A stretch of 64,000 bases of DNA from Verrucomicrobiales bacterium (GTDB lineage: Bacteria; Verrucomicrobiota; Verrucomicrobiia; Verrucomicrobiales; DEV007): contig JARGPH010000001.1 in NCBI GenBank assembly GCA_029213065.1, positions 186,001 to 250,000 of the forward strand, given 5' to 3'. Under the pieces are notes generated by a model. It did not search any database, was not told the origin of the DNA, and saw only the letters and a list, made by a program, of their open reading frames with translations. A program made the translations under genes and the position numbers. Numbering within the stretch: the stretch's first letter is position 1; the number at the start of each line of letters is the position of its first letter. This document shows positions 8,052 through 17,755 of this stretch, one piece after another.

Positions 8052-9668
8052 ATGGGCTTAATCACAGGCAAAGATCTGCTTGAGGCAGGCTGGTCAGAAG
8101 GACCGGCGCTGAAGAACCTGCTCGAATCGGCGAAGGCACTCGAGTCAAAAGGGATCACCGACCCTGCCTACATTATCAAACTGCTCGAACGGGACTTCGC
8201 GAAAGAGGATCCAACTCTCCGCATGAGGGAGAAGGCCCTGCCCTTCTCCGAAGCGATCGAGGCGAACTCGAAGCTGGAGGAGAAGAACCTCGGGTCGGTC
8301 CGCAAGTTCATGGGCGAGCTGATGCGCTGCCCTGTCGTCGAGAGCGGAGCGATCATGCCGGATTCCTGTCCTGCCGGATTCGCAGAGGCGACCATCCCCG
8401 TAGGCGGTGCCATCGAAACACGCAACGCGATCCTGCCGGCCGCTCACAGCGCCGACATCTGCTGCTCGATGTATGCGTCCGTCTTCGAATGCAATGAAAG
8501 CACCAAAGGGATGATGGACGCACTCGTCGAATCGACCCGTTTCGGATACGGTGGCCGGAAGGACGAAGACCGTGTTGACCACCCCGTTCTCCACGAATCA
8601 GTCTGGTCGAATCGCTATCTCAAGGGACTCGAAGAGTATGCCGCGAAGCACATTGCCGATCAGGGTGACGGAAACCACTTTGCCTATCTCGGAAAAATCC
8701 GGGTGACACGTGACCTCGTCGACGCGTTGACAGAAGCTGGACACGACGCCACCGCCCGCGCCCTGCGAGACCGTGCCGGCAGCCGCATCGATGACGCGTC
8801 AGGCGTAGAGTTCTTCACCCTCGTGACCCATCACGGTTCGCGCGGCCTCGGTGCCCACCTCTACAAACGCGGACACAAAGCGGCGATCAAGGAAACCTCA
8901 CGCATCGCCAAAGGAATCCCCAAAGCAGCCGCCTGGCTCGACGTCACTACCGACGAAGGCTCCGATTACTGGGACGCCCTCCAGTACGTGAGCCGCTGGA
9001 CGAAGGCGAACCACACCTCCATTCACGAGCGCTTCCTCGCTCGCGCCGAAGGGGAGCTCGTCACCGGGTTCGGAAACGAACACAACTTCGTCTGGCGTAG
9101 AGAGAGCGACGACGGCTCGAGTGTCTTTGCCCACGGGAAAGGGGCGACGCCCGCATGGAGAGATGAAGCATCGATCCCCCTCCTCGGCCTTATCCCGCTG
9201 AACATGGCCGAACCCATTCTCCTCACACTGGGGAGCAATAATTCTGACTTCCTCAGTTTCGCCCCGCACGGTGCGGGACGAAATCAGTCACGCACCGCCA
9301 CCCTCAGGGAATTTCGAAAAGCCAACGGAGACAGCGACGAAGCGACCATCGCCAAAGCGATCGCCGACGCCACGAGGGGCCTCGATATTCGCTGGTATTA
9401 CGGAAAAGGAGACCTCACCGAAAGCCCGATCGGCTACAAGTCAGCCGCTCAGGTCAGGGCTCAGATCGAGCACTTCGAGCTCGCAAACATCATCGGCGAA
9501 GTAACCCCTCTGGGCTGCCTCATGGCAGGAGACTCGGGTCCGAAGCCATGGATGAAAAAGGACCTTCTCACTCCCAAACAAAAGCGCCAGATTGAACACC
9601 GCGCCGACCGGCGAAAACAAAAGCAGTCCTACCACCGGTGGGAAGGCAATGACGACGAAGACGTTTAG
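8052..9668 (+). CDS. RtcB-family RNA ligase, divergent long form
   Basis: Homologue of RtcB, which joins 2',3'-cyclic-phosphate and 5'-hydroxyl RNA ends using GTP and Mn2+. Recognisable active-site elements are ADICCSM (Asp135, with Cys138 aligning with the metal-binding cysteine), GDGNHF, THHGSRGLG (His260/261), AHGKGAT and APHGAGR with the histidine at 406 in the position that is guanylylated. Classical RtcB has GxDIGCG where this protein has ADICCS. At 538 residues it is also longer than the common ~400-480. No rtcA or archease gene is adjacent. The residues needed for catalysis look intact, so an active ligase is likely, though substrate and role (tRNA repair or stress) are unknown. Its stop overlaps the convergent gene by 4 bases. 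Confidence 0.85.
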   Translation: MGLITGKDLLEAGWSEGPALKNLLESAKALESKGITDPAYIIKLLERDFAKEDPTLRMREKALPFSEAIEANSKLEEKNLGSVRKFMGELMRCPVVESGAIMPDSCPAGFAEATIPVGGAIETRNAILPAAHSADICCSMYASVFECNESTKGMMDALVESTRFGYGGRKDEDRVDHPVLHESVWSNRYLKGLEEYAAKHIADQGDGNHFAYLGKIRVTRDLVDALTEAGHDATARALRDRAGSRIDDASGVEFFTLVTHHGSRGLGAHLYKRGHKAAIKETSRIAKGIPKAAAWLDVTTDEGSDYWDALQYVSRWTKANHTSIHERFLARAEGELVTGFGNEHNFVWRRESDDGSSVFAHGKGATPAWRDEASIPLLGLIPLNMAEPILLTLGSNNSDFLSFAPHGAGRNQSRTATLREFRKANGDSDEATIAKAIADATRGLDIRWYYGKGDLTESPIGYKSAAQVRAQIEHFELANIIGEVTPLGCLMAGDSGPKPWMKKDLLTPKQKRQIEHRADRRKQKQSYHRWEGNDDEDV

Positions 9669-10606
9669 AAAAAGATCGCCCGGCCCATCGCCTTCCAAAC
9701 TGTGCTGCGGGGAATTTTGACCTTCTCTGAGATGACGCGATCAAAACCCGCGTCGGCCATTTTTCCGGCGGTCTCCTTTGCGAGAAGCATCGGCAGTCTC
9801 GTGCAGAAGCGAGCCCTCGCATCGTTCACTTTTGTAAGATACGGATCGGCCTCTTCCAAAAAATCCTGACACGTTCCCAACCACTTGTCATAAACAGGTT
9901 CGATCTGCGTGGAAGCAGGTGCTGCCTCTCCGTTCCAGCCGGCGGCGATCAGTTCCTCCGCGGGCAGATAAAGCCGCCCGTTTGGAAGATCCTCGTGTAA
10001 GTCCCGGAGAATATTGATGAGCTGTAAGCCCTGCCCCAGTTTGCGCCCTTGCACTAACATAGCGGCAGCGTTTTCCGGTTCCGAAAAGCGTTTTCCCATC
10101 GTTGAAAACCCCACCTTGGTCCAGAACTCCCCGACGCATCCCGCGACCCAATAGGTGTAGCGATGCAAGTCGTCAGAATTCCGGCAAGGAGCAATTACGC
10201 CGTCCTCAAAAGATTGTATATCCCAGACCTGGCCGTGAACAATCGTCAAAACCACTTCACTAAGATGATCTTTCAGCGAGTCGTCAATCCTATCATACCA
10301 ACCAAACAGCGCTCCGGATTCAGCGAGCAGATGCTTTTCCCCCTCATGGGTCAGTGCTGACTGGAATGAGGACAAATCGAGTCCCCCCTGCAAATTTCCC
10401 CGTTGAATCCCCAGCCTGACTGATTCCAAAACGGCCAACCGTTCGGGGTCGGGAATCCCCGGCGCATCGGCGACCGTATCGGTGAAGCGCGCCAGCAAAT
10501 AGCCCAGAGAAACCGGCTCCCGCATCTCCTGCGGGAGAAACCGCATGCTGAGATAAAAGGACCGCGATACCGCTTTCAGCAAGGCATCGTGATCCGGGAG
10601 GCTCAT
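9665..10606 (-). CDS. squalene/phytoene synthase family protein
   Basis: Trans-isoprenyl diphosphate synthase that condenses two prenyl diphosphates head to head, the entry step to squalene/hopanoids or carotenoids. The two Mg2+-binding aspartate motifs are present: DTVAD at 43-47 and DLHED at 202-206, the latter in the context QLINILRDLHED. The early SFYLSMRFLP segment is also typical. The length of 313 residues is normal. No hopanoid or carotenoid partner gene (shc, crtI, hpnE) lies beside it, so product choice cannot be read from context. HpnC/HpnD-like and CrtB-like roles both remain possible. Confidence 0.85.
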   Translation of the reverse strand: MSLPDHDALLKAVSRSFYLSMRFLPQEMREPVSLGYLLARFTDTVADAPGIPDPERLAVLESVRLGIQRGNLQGGLDLSSFQSALTHEGEKHLLAESGALFGWYDRIDDSLKDHLSEVVLTIVHGQVWDIQSFEDGVIAPCRNSDDLHRYTYWVAGCVGEFWTKVGFSTMGKRFSEPENAAAMLVQGRKLGQGLQLINILRDLHEDLPNGRLYLPAEELIAAGWNGEAAPASTQIEPVYDKWLGTCQDFLEEADPYLTKVNDARARFCTRLPMLLAKETAGKMADAGFDRVISEKVKIPRSTVWKAMGRAIFF

Positions 10607-10621
10607 CTCAGGCGACTCGGC

Positions 10622-11668
10622 TTAGCGCAGTGTCTCCGCTGCTTTGAGAATAATCTCCTCGGTGGTTTCCCAGCTGATACAGGGATCAGTCACCGATTGT
10701 CCCCAGGTCATTTCTGAGTGGTCATCGAGAATTTTCTGATTCCCCTCGACGATATTACTCTCGAGCATCGCCCCCACAAGCTGGCGGTTTCCCGCAGCCC
10801 GCTGTGCCACAATCTCTTCAAAGACCGAAGGCATTTTCGTAAAATCCTTCGAGCAATTGGCATGACTTGCGTCGACGACCACGGCCTGTGAGACACCACC
10901 TTTCTCCAGGTTCTGAATCGCACTGGAAACCGACTCCGCATCGAAATTCGGTCCGTCATCACCACCGCGAAGCACGGTATGACAGTTCGCATTGCCTTTC
11001 GTGCTCACCATGGAGGCAACCCCTTCCGCGCTGATTCCGAAAAAAGTCTGAGGAGCAATCGCCGCTTTGAGCGCATTCACCACTGCTGACATCCCGCCGT
11101 AGGTGGTGTTTTTAAACCCAACCGGCATCGAGAGACCTGACGCCATCTGGCGGTGCGTCTGAGACTCCACCGTTCTTGCGCCGATGGCAGCCCAGCAAAT
11201 CAGATCGGCGATGTACTGAGGAGTGATCGGATCGAGAAATTCAGTCGAGGTCGGAATCCCGAGATCGAGGATATCGCCGAGGAGATTCCGGGCGATTCTC
11301 AATCCTTCGGCGAGATTTGCGGTTCCATCGAGATCGGGATCCATGATGAGCCCCTTCCAGCCGATCGAGGTCCGGGGCTTCTCAAAGTAGACCCGCATCA
11401 CGATTTCAAGGCGGTCCTTCACCTTCTCATTGAGCTCCACAAGCTTCTTCGCATACTCGATCCCCTGAGCTGGATCATGAATCGAACATGGCCCGACGAT
11501 AACGATAAAACGGTCCGATTCGCCATGGAGTATGGCTTCGATGCGTTCACGGGAACCCTGCACGACATCAGCCTGCTCAGCGCTACGAGGCATCTCGTGC
11601 ATCAACAGGGCCGGCGCCGGAAGCGGGACATTAAAAAGGACGTTCAGGTCAGTGATCTTATCACTCAT
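10622..11668 (-). CDS. aroG: 3-deoxy-7-phosphoheptulonate (DAHP) synthase, class I
   Basis: First enzyme of the shikimate pathway, joining phosphoenolpyruvate and erythrose 4-phosphate. The 348-residue sequence follows the E. coli AroF/G/H type throughout: IVGPCSIHDP (substrate loop), RVYFEKPRTSIGWKG, TEFLDPITPQY, GARTVESQTHR, VGFKNTTYGG and VVDASHANCSKD. The N-terminal extension that carries feedback regulation in this type is present, but which aromatic amino acid would inhibit it cannot be told by eye. It lies 15 bases downstream of the squalene/phytoene synthase start on the same strand, so it is transcribed first and may be co-transcribed with that gene. Confidence 0.93.
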   Translation of the reverse strand: MSDKITDLNVLFNVPLPAPALLMHEMPRSAEQADVVQGSRERIEAILHGESDRFIVIVGPCSIHDPAQGIEYAKKLVELNEKVKDRLEIVMRVYFEKPRTSIGWKGLIMDPDLDGTANLAEGLRIARNLLGDILDLGIPTSTEFLDPITPQYIADLICWAAIGARTVESQTHRQMASGLSMPVGFKNTTYGGMSAVVNALKAAIAPQTFFGISAEGVASMVSTKGNANCHTVLRGGDDGPNFDAESVSSAIQNLEKGGVSQAVVVDASHANCSKDFTKMPSVFEEIVAQRAAGNRQLVGAMLESNIVEGNQKILDDHSEMTWGQSVTDPCISWETTEEIILKAAETLR

Positions 11669-11788
11669 AGCCTCAACGAATCGCGGCGATGTACCCCAGT
11701 GTCAACGATGAGCCCCACTCATCCCTCTTTTTCTTTTTCTTAATCCCAATCTCAATCCCGGCAAATCCCGTGCACAAAACCACGAAAA

Positions 11789-12979
11789 TCAGATCAAAAT
11801 CACGGCAACAGAGGCCCCTTCATCCAGTTTCTCACCCGGATTGAGTCTTAAGAGGCAGTTCGCGCGGCTCAGCCCGAAGATCGCGTGCGATTGCTGGGTG
11901 CCGGATAACCGGAGCGTCCCATTCTCGACCCGACCGCGAAAATAGTGAGGCCTGTCCCCCGTATTCTCCACCGCCTCGCCCAGAACCACCGAAACAGTTC
12001 CGGTATCTCCGGAAGCGCCTTCCGACATGTCGCCTAACAACCGCCGAATCACCGGAGCGACGAAAACATGAAAAGTCACAAAGGCCGAGACAGGATTCCC
12101 GGGCAAACCGAAAACGAGAGTTCCGTCAGGATGGCGACCAAAAAGAAACGGCTTACCCGGTTTGACCTTCACCCGCCAGAACTCCGTCGTCACGCCCAGT
12201 TCTTCGAGCACTTCCTTGACGTAATCCTTCTCCCCAACCGAGACACCACCGGCAATCACGACGATGTCCGCCGTCGCCAGTGCCGCACCGAGGACCTCAT
12301 GCAATTCCTCCGGATCGTCGAAAGCATGGGAAGCTGCGGCAATTCCGCCAACACGAGTCACCGCCGCCTGGAGCATCGGGGAGTTGCTGTTGTAAATTTC
12401 ACCCGGTAACAGAGGAGCCCCCGGTTCAACCAATTCGTCGCCGGTGGTCACGATCTGAACGAGGGGCTTGCCGTGCACCGCCACTTCGGGAATCCCCTGC
12501 GACGCGAGAAGCGCGATTCTCGCCGGACTCATGACATCGCCCCGCTCCAGCAATTTTTGCCCGGCACACACGTCGCCACCTCTCCGGCGGATATTCTCTC
12601 CCTCAACCACCCCTTCGGCGACCGTGATCTGATTGCCTTCACGCCTCACATCCTCCTGCATGATCACCGCGTCAGCCCCCAGCGGCATTGGCGCTCCCGT
12701 AAAAATGCGAATCGCCTCTCCGGCCTGAAGAGTGAGATGACAATCCAACCCCGCGGCCTGAACCGCTTCATTCACCTGAAGAACATCACCGGTCTTGCAC
12801 TCCGCCGCACGAACCGCGTAGCCGTCCATGCTGGAATTATCAAATGGAGGTGAATCGACCGAGCCCGTAATTTCCTGAGCGAGAACCTGATCCAGCGTCA
12901 ACTCAAGAGGAATCCACGTGACCGCGCCCGGTGAGGCTGCGTCGAGAATTCGACGTTTGGCTTCCTGTTCTTCAAGCAT
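11789..12979 (-). CDS. moeA: molybdopterin molybdotransferase MoeA
   Basis: Inserts molybdate into adenylylated molybdopterin in the last step of molybdenum cofactor synthesis. Family motifs are clear: PPFDNSSMDGYAVR near residue 45, TGDELVEPG and GEIYNSNSPML in the MogA-like domain, AGGVSVGEKDYV, and GLPGNPVSAFVTF, followed by the C-terminal beta domain (YFRGRVENG). The length of 396 residues is typical. The gene stands alone between aroG and chrA, with no other moa/mob gene in the window. Confidence 0.94.
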   Translation of the reverse strand: MLEEQEAKRRILDAASPGAVTWIPLELTLDQVLAQEITGSVDSPPFDNSSMDGYAVRAAECKTGDVLQVNEAVQAAGLDCHLTLQAGEAIRIFTGAPMPLGADAVIMQEDVRREGNQITVAEGVVEGENIRRRGGDVCAGQKLLERGDVMSPARIALLASQGIPEVAVHGKPLVQIVTTGDELVEPGAPLLPGEIYNSNSPMLQAAVTRVGGIAAASHAFDDPEELHEVLGAALATADIVVIAGGVSVGEKDYVKEVLEELGVTTEFWRVKVKPGKPFLFGRHPDGTLVFGLPGNPVSAFVTFHVFVAPVIRRLLGDMSEGASGDTGTVSVVLGEAVENTGDRPHYFRGRVENGTLRLSGTQQSHAIFGLSRANCLLRLNPGEKLDEGASVAVILI

Positions 12980-13039
12980 GCGGAAAGATAAAACGCACTT
13001 CCCTGCTCATAGTCAATCACCGAATAATGATGCGATAGC

Positions 13040-14275
13040 TCAGAGAAAAACCCATCCTGCCAAACCCGCAAGAATCACGACGAGCCAGACCGGCACCTTT
13101 GCCACAAAGTAGAGCGCGGCAACGCCTGTCAGAAAAACAACATCGTTCGTCGAAGTGATCGATTTTGTCCAAACGGGCGAGTAGAGCGCCGAGCCGAGGA
13201 GCCCGACCACTGCCGCATTGGTTCCAATGAGAGCGGCACGAAGCGACGGCTTTTTCACCAGATCCCCCCAAAACGGGAGAACCCCGAGAACAAGCAACCA
13301 CGCGGGCAGAAAAATGCCGACGAGGCAAACAGCCCCCATGAGCCACGGCCCCGCGACGTTATCCATGATCGATCCGAGATATGCCGCGAAGGTAAAGAGC
13401 GGCCCCGGCACCGCCTGAGCAGCCCCGTAACCGGCGAGAAACGCTTCCCCCGTGAGCCAGCCGGGCGTCACGACCTCCTCGCTAAGAAGCGGCAAGACGA
13501 CATGACCGCCACCGAAGACGAGAGCACCACTGCGAAACATCGAATGAAAAGCCGCGAGAATGGAATTCTCACCGCCGGCGGGAACGAGGAACGGCAATCC
13601 AAAGAGGAGCCCAGAAAAGACGGTGAGGCAGGCAATCCCAAACCAGCGTGAACCGGAGACGGAGCCGACAGGGTGGTTCCCAACAGGGTCAGGTCGACCA
13701 CTTAACCCTGTCGGGTCAACGCTTTCGGCTGCGACCGACTTTCGAAAGAGGAAAAAGCCGACCAATCCGCCGAGCACGATCACGACAAGCTGCATCCATG
13801 CGACCGTGGAAAGCAGCATGACCGCACCGGCAAAGAGAGCGATGAACTGATGGGCGCGACCCGGGCAAAGGGATTTCCACATCGAGGCGACCGCGTTGGC
13901 AATCACCGCGACGACCGCAATTTGCAACCCGCGGAGCCAGCCGGCCGAGGCATCGAATCCTCCATCGGAAACCGCCATGACACCGATCCCGAAAAGAATC
14001 AGGGCAATCGCCGAGGGCAGGGTGAATCCAATCCACGCGGCGGCGGCACCCGCCAAGCCGCCCCGTCGCCACCCGATCGCAAGCCCGAGCTGACTGCTCG
14101 CCGGCCCCGGGAGAAATTGACAGAGCGCGAGAAGATCAGCGAAGTCAGATTCCCCGAGCCACTTTTTTGCCCCGACAAACCGGTCCCGGAAGAAGGCAAC
14201 ATGAGCGGTCGGCCCGCCGAACGAAGTCAACCCGAGAAGGGTAAACTCACGCAGTATTTCCAGAAAGTGTTTCAC
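13040..14275 (-). CDS. chrA: chromate transporter ChrA, two-domain form
   Basis: CHR-family membrane carrier that expels chromate. Two homologous halves are visible: the first with TSFGGPTAHVAFFRD and LALCQFLPGPASSQLG (residues ~17-67), the second with SGALVFGGGHVVLPLL and AQAVPGPLFTFAAYLG (~245-300). The start is GTG. The linker between the halves (about 186-204, with DPTGLSGRPDPVGNHPVG) is encoded by copies of a short DNA repeat that recurs elsewhere in the window, so that segment is probably a late insertion. The length of 411 residues is within the normal range. Confidence 0.9.
   Translation of the reverse strand: MKHFLEILREFTLLGLTSFGGPTAHVAFFRDRFVGAKKWLGESDFADLLALCQFLPGPASSQLGLAIGWRRGGLAGAAAAWIGFTLPSAIALILFGIGVMAVSDGGFDASAGWLRGLQIAVVAVIANAVASMWKSLCPGRAHQFIALFAGAVMLLSTVAWMQLVVIVLGGLVGFFLFRKSVAAESVDPTGLSGRPDPVGNHPVGSVSGSRWFGIACLTVFSGLLFGLPFLVPAGGENSILAAFHSMFRSGALVFGGGHVVLPLLSEEVVTPGWLTGEAFLAGYGAAQAVPGPLFTFAAYLGSIMDNVAGPWLMGAVCLVGIFLPAWLLVLGVLPFWGDLVKKPSLRAALIGTNAAVVGLLGSALYSPVWTKSITSTNDVVFLTGVAALYFVAKVPVWLVVILAGLAGWVFL
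13665..13720. repeat. CAACAGGGT-family repeats inside chrA
   Basis: Three close copies of a short motif: CCGACAGGGTGG, CAACAGGGTCAGGTCG (13681-13696) and, inverted, ACTTAACCCTGTCGGGTC. The 16 bases at 13681-13696 recur exactly, in reverse complement, at 57123-57138. The copies lie in frame and encode the ChrA interdomain linker. Confidence 0.75.
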
Positions 14276-14512
14276 AGCTCTCTCAGTTCATCTCTCTGCG
14301 CTCACTACTCAACCTGAAATTCTCACGTGTCAAAATCGTGACCAACGGAGGCAGTCGGGTAAGCCAGCTATGCCTAACAGATCCGTGTAAATCCATCTTC
14401 CATCCTTTTTAATCTGTGCAAAAAAATCAGTGCCTATGAATTTCAGCACAGATTTAGAACGGATCATTCGGATTGCCAAGAAGGGGCTCTTTGTTCCAAA
14501 AGCGCCCGGGGT

Positions 14513-15409
14513 CTATTCTTCACGCCAGAGCCAACGCAAAGAATCGGGAAAGATCGCGCCACCGTGATTCCCGTTGTGAGCGCCCTCACCGTAAACGAAT
14601 TGATAATCATAATCGGCGAACTTCAATGCCGCCGCCATTTGCTGATTCGCGAGCGGCCAGTTGCCGTGTTCATTATCGAGATCGTTCGATCCATCCTGCA
14701 GAAAGACCTTCAGCGGTCGTTTTTCCGATTTCCGGATCAGAGCGGGATAGACGTGACCGCCTTTAATATTCGTGAAGCTCCCGATATGACTGAGGACTTT
14801 ACGGAAGAGATCCGGCCGCTCCCAAGCAACCGTAAAGGCACAAATCCCACCGGAACTCATTCCGCATATCGCCCGCATCTCAGGATCATCGGTGAGTCGA
14901 TATTCCTTCCCGACTTCCGCAAGAATCTCCTTTTCCAAAAACTCCGCGTATTTCCCACTGAGAGTATCATATTCGACCGAGCGATTGCTCCCGACGCCTT
15001 CCGGTGCTTTCCATCCCTGCTCTTTTTCCAACACATTGGTGAACCAGCCAGGATTGATGAAAATTCCAATCGTCACCGGCATTTCACCACTCGCGATGAG
15101 ATTGTCAAAAACGACCGTAGAGCGCACCTGTCCTTTTTCACCAACGTAGGCGTGCCCATCCTGAAACACCATCACCGCAGCGGCTTCCTTCCCATCATAC
15201 TGCGCCGGAACGTAGACAAAATACTCGCGAATCGTCCCGGGATAGACCTCGCTTCGAATCTGATGCTTCGTGACCTTGCCTTTGGGCACACCGTCTTTGG
15301 GCATGGAATCCTCCCCGAAAGGATACTCCTTAGGCTTCGGCTTTTCCTCTTCAGCCATACCGGTGGACAGCGTAAATAGCGAAATAACAGCGGCGATTGC
15401 GATTCTCAT
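14513..15409 (-). CDS. secreted alpha/beta-hydrolase, enterochelin-esterase-like
   Basis: Esterase-D/enterochelin-esterase type serine hydrolase. The chosen ATG at 15409 begins a signal peptide (MRIAIAAVISLFTLSTGMAE); the frame stays open upstream, but that part lacks export character. The nucleophile lies in GMSSGG (Ser186), followed by FTVAWERPDLF. Conserved FLQDGSND and a late EGAHNGNHGG supply a plausible Asp/His pair. Family members act on siderophore esters, feruloyl-sugar esters or similar substrates outside the cytoplasm; the substrate here is unknown. The gene is single, between chrA and the divergent dsbD. Confidence 0.8.
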   Translation of the reverse strand: MRIAIAAVISLFTLSTGMAEEEKPKPKEYPFGEDSMPKDGVPKGKVTKHQIRSEVYPGTIREYFVYVPAQYDGKEAAAVMVFQDGHAYVGEKGQVRSTVVFDNLIASGEMPVTIGIFINPGWFTNVLEKEQGWKAPEGVGSNRSVEYDTLSGKYAEFLEKEILAEVGKEYRLTDDPEMRAICGMSSGGICAFTVAWERPDLFRKVLSHIGSFTNIKGGHVYPALIRKSEKRPLKVFLQDGSNDLDNEHGNWPLANQQMAAALKFADYDYQFVYGEGAHNGNHGGAIFPDSLRWLWREE

Positions 15410-15553
15410 AGTGAGAACATCTTCCCTTTTTCGAACGCCTTGGCAAGAAATACACTCTAACGTGTTCGAAACCGCTATTACGGGACTTTTTCCGTAAGGT
15501 TCCACCTCTATTTCCGTTTAAGATATCGCCATCATTCCAGCAGCTTTCTGTTC

Positions 15554-17755
15554 ATGACTCAAAATCCCTTTTCCCGCAGCACGTCTTTCCACAAGACCCT
15601 TTTCGAAGCGCTGGCCTTCGCCATCTTAATTCTCACAACAGCGATTCCTTCGGTTTCAGTGGCGCAGTCAAAATCCCTCACCGTTCGGGATAAAAACGTG
15701 GAAGCGCAGCTCGTTTCAAGCGTCAACTCGATCCAGCCCGGGGAACCGTTCACCGTGGCGCTTAAGCTGAAGATCGATCCGACCTGGCACACCTATTGGA
15801 AAAATCCCGGGGAAACTGGAAAGCCCACCGAGCTGAAACTGAACCTTCCCGAAGGATTCACCGCAGGCGAGCTTCAGTATCCGGTTCCGAAACGGTTCGT
15901 CGTCGATTTCGGCTACGACATCGTTGAAGCCGGGTTCGGCTACATCACCGAGGTGCTTCATCCTATCACGATCACACCACCCGCAGACCTCGCGGTCGGA
16001 ACACCCGTCGCCATCAGCGGCACCGCAGAATGGCTCATGTGCGACCCGAACACCTGCATCCCCGGAAAAGCGGCGCTCACGATCAATCTCAACGTATCAG
16101 AAACCGCCTCACCCTCCTCTGCCGCCGGCGAAGTGGAAGCCGCTGTCTCAAAAATCCCTGAACCAACGGACTGGAAAACCGAGATTGCACTCGAAGGTGA
16201 GGAAGTCATCGTCACGGTCGATACCGGAAACGCCGACCTTCCCGCAGTCGAGAAGATCCACCTCTACCCGAACGAGAATTTCATCTTTGATCAGCTCTCC
16301 GTGCCGGAAATCTCCAACGCTGACGGCAAACTGACGTTCACCTTTAAAAAGTATGAGAAGCTGGAAAGTGCTCCTGAGAACTTCAGCGGAATCGTCATCG
16401 CTGAGACGGATTCCGGGAAGCAGGGCTTCAACATTTCCACTTCAGCGGGCGGAGCGTCCGCGGCACCGACCACGCCCGCGACACCGGCGGCCACTGAGAC
16501 CACAGATACGACCCAACCAGCCACGCCGGAGGAACTGCCCTTCGGAGGCGGACTCTTCGGCTTTCTTCTCGCCGCTTTTCTCGGAGGAATCATCCTCAAC
16601 ATTATGCCCTGCGTCTTCCCTGTGATTTCACTGAAAGTGATGTCCTTTGTCGGTCAGTCAGGAGAGGATAGAAAAAAGGTCCTCGCTCACTCACTCACCT
16701 TCGCTCTCGGAATCCTCGTCTTTTTCTGGATCCTCACAATCATGCTGATCGTTCTCCGCTCAGCCGGAAGTGACGACATCGGCTGGGGGGTTCAGCTCCG
16801 CCAGCCCGGCTTCGTGATCGGCCTCATCTTTGTCATGGTCCTCGTCGCATTGAGCCTTTTCGGAGTCTTCGAACTCGGTGCCTCGATGACGACGGTCGGC
16901 GGCGACCTCGCGAACAAATCGGGCTACGCCGGCAGCTTCTGGAGCGGTGCCCTCGCGGTGCTCCTCGCCACCCCCTGCACCGCACCTCTCATGGCTCCTG
17001 CGATTGGATTCGCTCTCGTGCAACCGGCGGGAATCATGTTCCTCGTCTTCACCGCACTGGGTCTCGGTCTTGCCGCGCCTTATTTCATTTTTGCGATTTT
17101 CCCGAAACTTCTCGACGTGATTCCTCCTCCGGGCGCGTGGATGGATACCTTCAAGCAGTTCATGGGATTCCCGATGCTCGCGGTAGTGGTCTGGCTCTCC
17201 GGCGTCCTTTCCAAGCAGCTTAGCGTCGGGGGACTGCAGTGGGCCCTCGCCTCGGTTCTCATCGCCGCGATCGCCGCCTGGATCTTCGGCCGCTTCGCCG
17301 GTTTCAATCAACCCGCCTCGAAGCGGACCAAGGGAAAAATTGCCGCCGCCCTCGTATTTGCCCTGAGCCTCTACGTCGCCTACGACGCCTCACAAAAGCG
17401 TGCTCCCGCGAGCACGACCGACATTCGGGACGTCATCGCCGCTCATCGCGCCGAAGGCAAAGATGTCTTCGTCGATTTTACCGCCGAGTGGTGCCTCACC
17501 TGTAAAGTGAACGAGCGCGTCGCGATCAAAACGGACGAGGTCCAGAACGCCTTTGAGGAAAACAACATCGAGTTCGTGATCGGCGACTGGACTAACAAAG
17601 ACCCCAGCATCGCCGCCGTTCTCGAAGAACACGGCCGCGCCGGAGTGCCTCTCTACCTTCTCTATCCAGCCGACCAATCCAAACCGGCCGTAATGCTGAA
17701 AGAGGGAATCCTCACCCCGGGCGATATCCTCGAGGCGATTGAGAGCATCAAGTGA
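15554..17755 (+). CDS. dsbD: thiol:disulfide interchange protein DsbD
   Basis: Inner-membrane reductant conveyor that carries electrons from cytoplasmic thioredoxin to the periplasm. It has an N-terminal export signal and a DsbD-alpha domain with a cysteine pair (Cys163, Cys168 in LMCDPNTC). A Thr/Pro/Ala-rich linker follows at about 295-320. The eight-span core has Cys353 (NIMPCVFP) and Cys475 (ATPCTAP), spaced exactly 122 residues apart as in E. coli DsbD. The C-terminal thioredoxin domain has CLTC at 647-650. All three redox pairs are present. It probably supports cytochrome c maturation, which fits the several c-type cytochromes in this window. Confidence 0.93.
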   Translation: MTQNPFSRSTSFHKTLFEALAFAILILTTAIPSVSVAQSKSLTVRDKNVEAQLVSSVNSIQPGEPFTVALKLKIDPTWHTYWKNPGETGKPTELKLNLPEGFTAGELQYPVPKRFVVDFGYDIVEAGFGYITEVLHPITITPPADLAVGTPVAISGTAEWLMCDPNTCIPGKAALTINLNVSETASPSSAAGEVEAAVSKIPEPTDWKTEIALEGEEVIVTVDTGNADLPAVEKIHLYPNENFIFDQLSVPEISNADGKLTFTFKKYEKLESAPENFSGIVIAETDSGKQGFNISTSAGGASAAPTTPATPAATETTDTTQPATPEELPFGGGLFGFLLAAFLGGIILNIMPCVFPVISLKVMSFVGQSGEDRKKVLAHSLTFALGILVFFWILTIMLIVLRSAGSDDIGWGVQLRQPGFVIGLIFVMVLVALSLFGVFELGASMTTVGGDLANKSGYAGSFWSGALAVLLATPCTAPLMAPAIGFALVQPAGIMFLVFTALGLGLAAPYFIFAIFPKLLDVIPPPGAWMDTFKQFMGFPMLAVVVWLSGVLSKQLSVGGLQWALASVLIAAIAAWIFGRFAGFNQPASKRTKGKIAAALVFALSLYVAYDASQKRAPASTTDIRDVIAAHRAEGKDVFVDFTAEWCLTCKVNERVAIKTDEVQNAFEENNIEFVIGDWTNKDPSIAAVLEEHGRAGVPLYLLYPADQSKPAVMLKEGILTPGDILEAIESIK

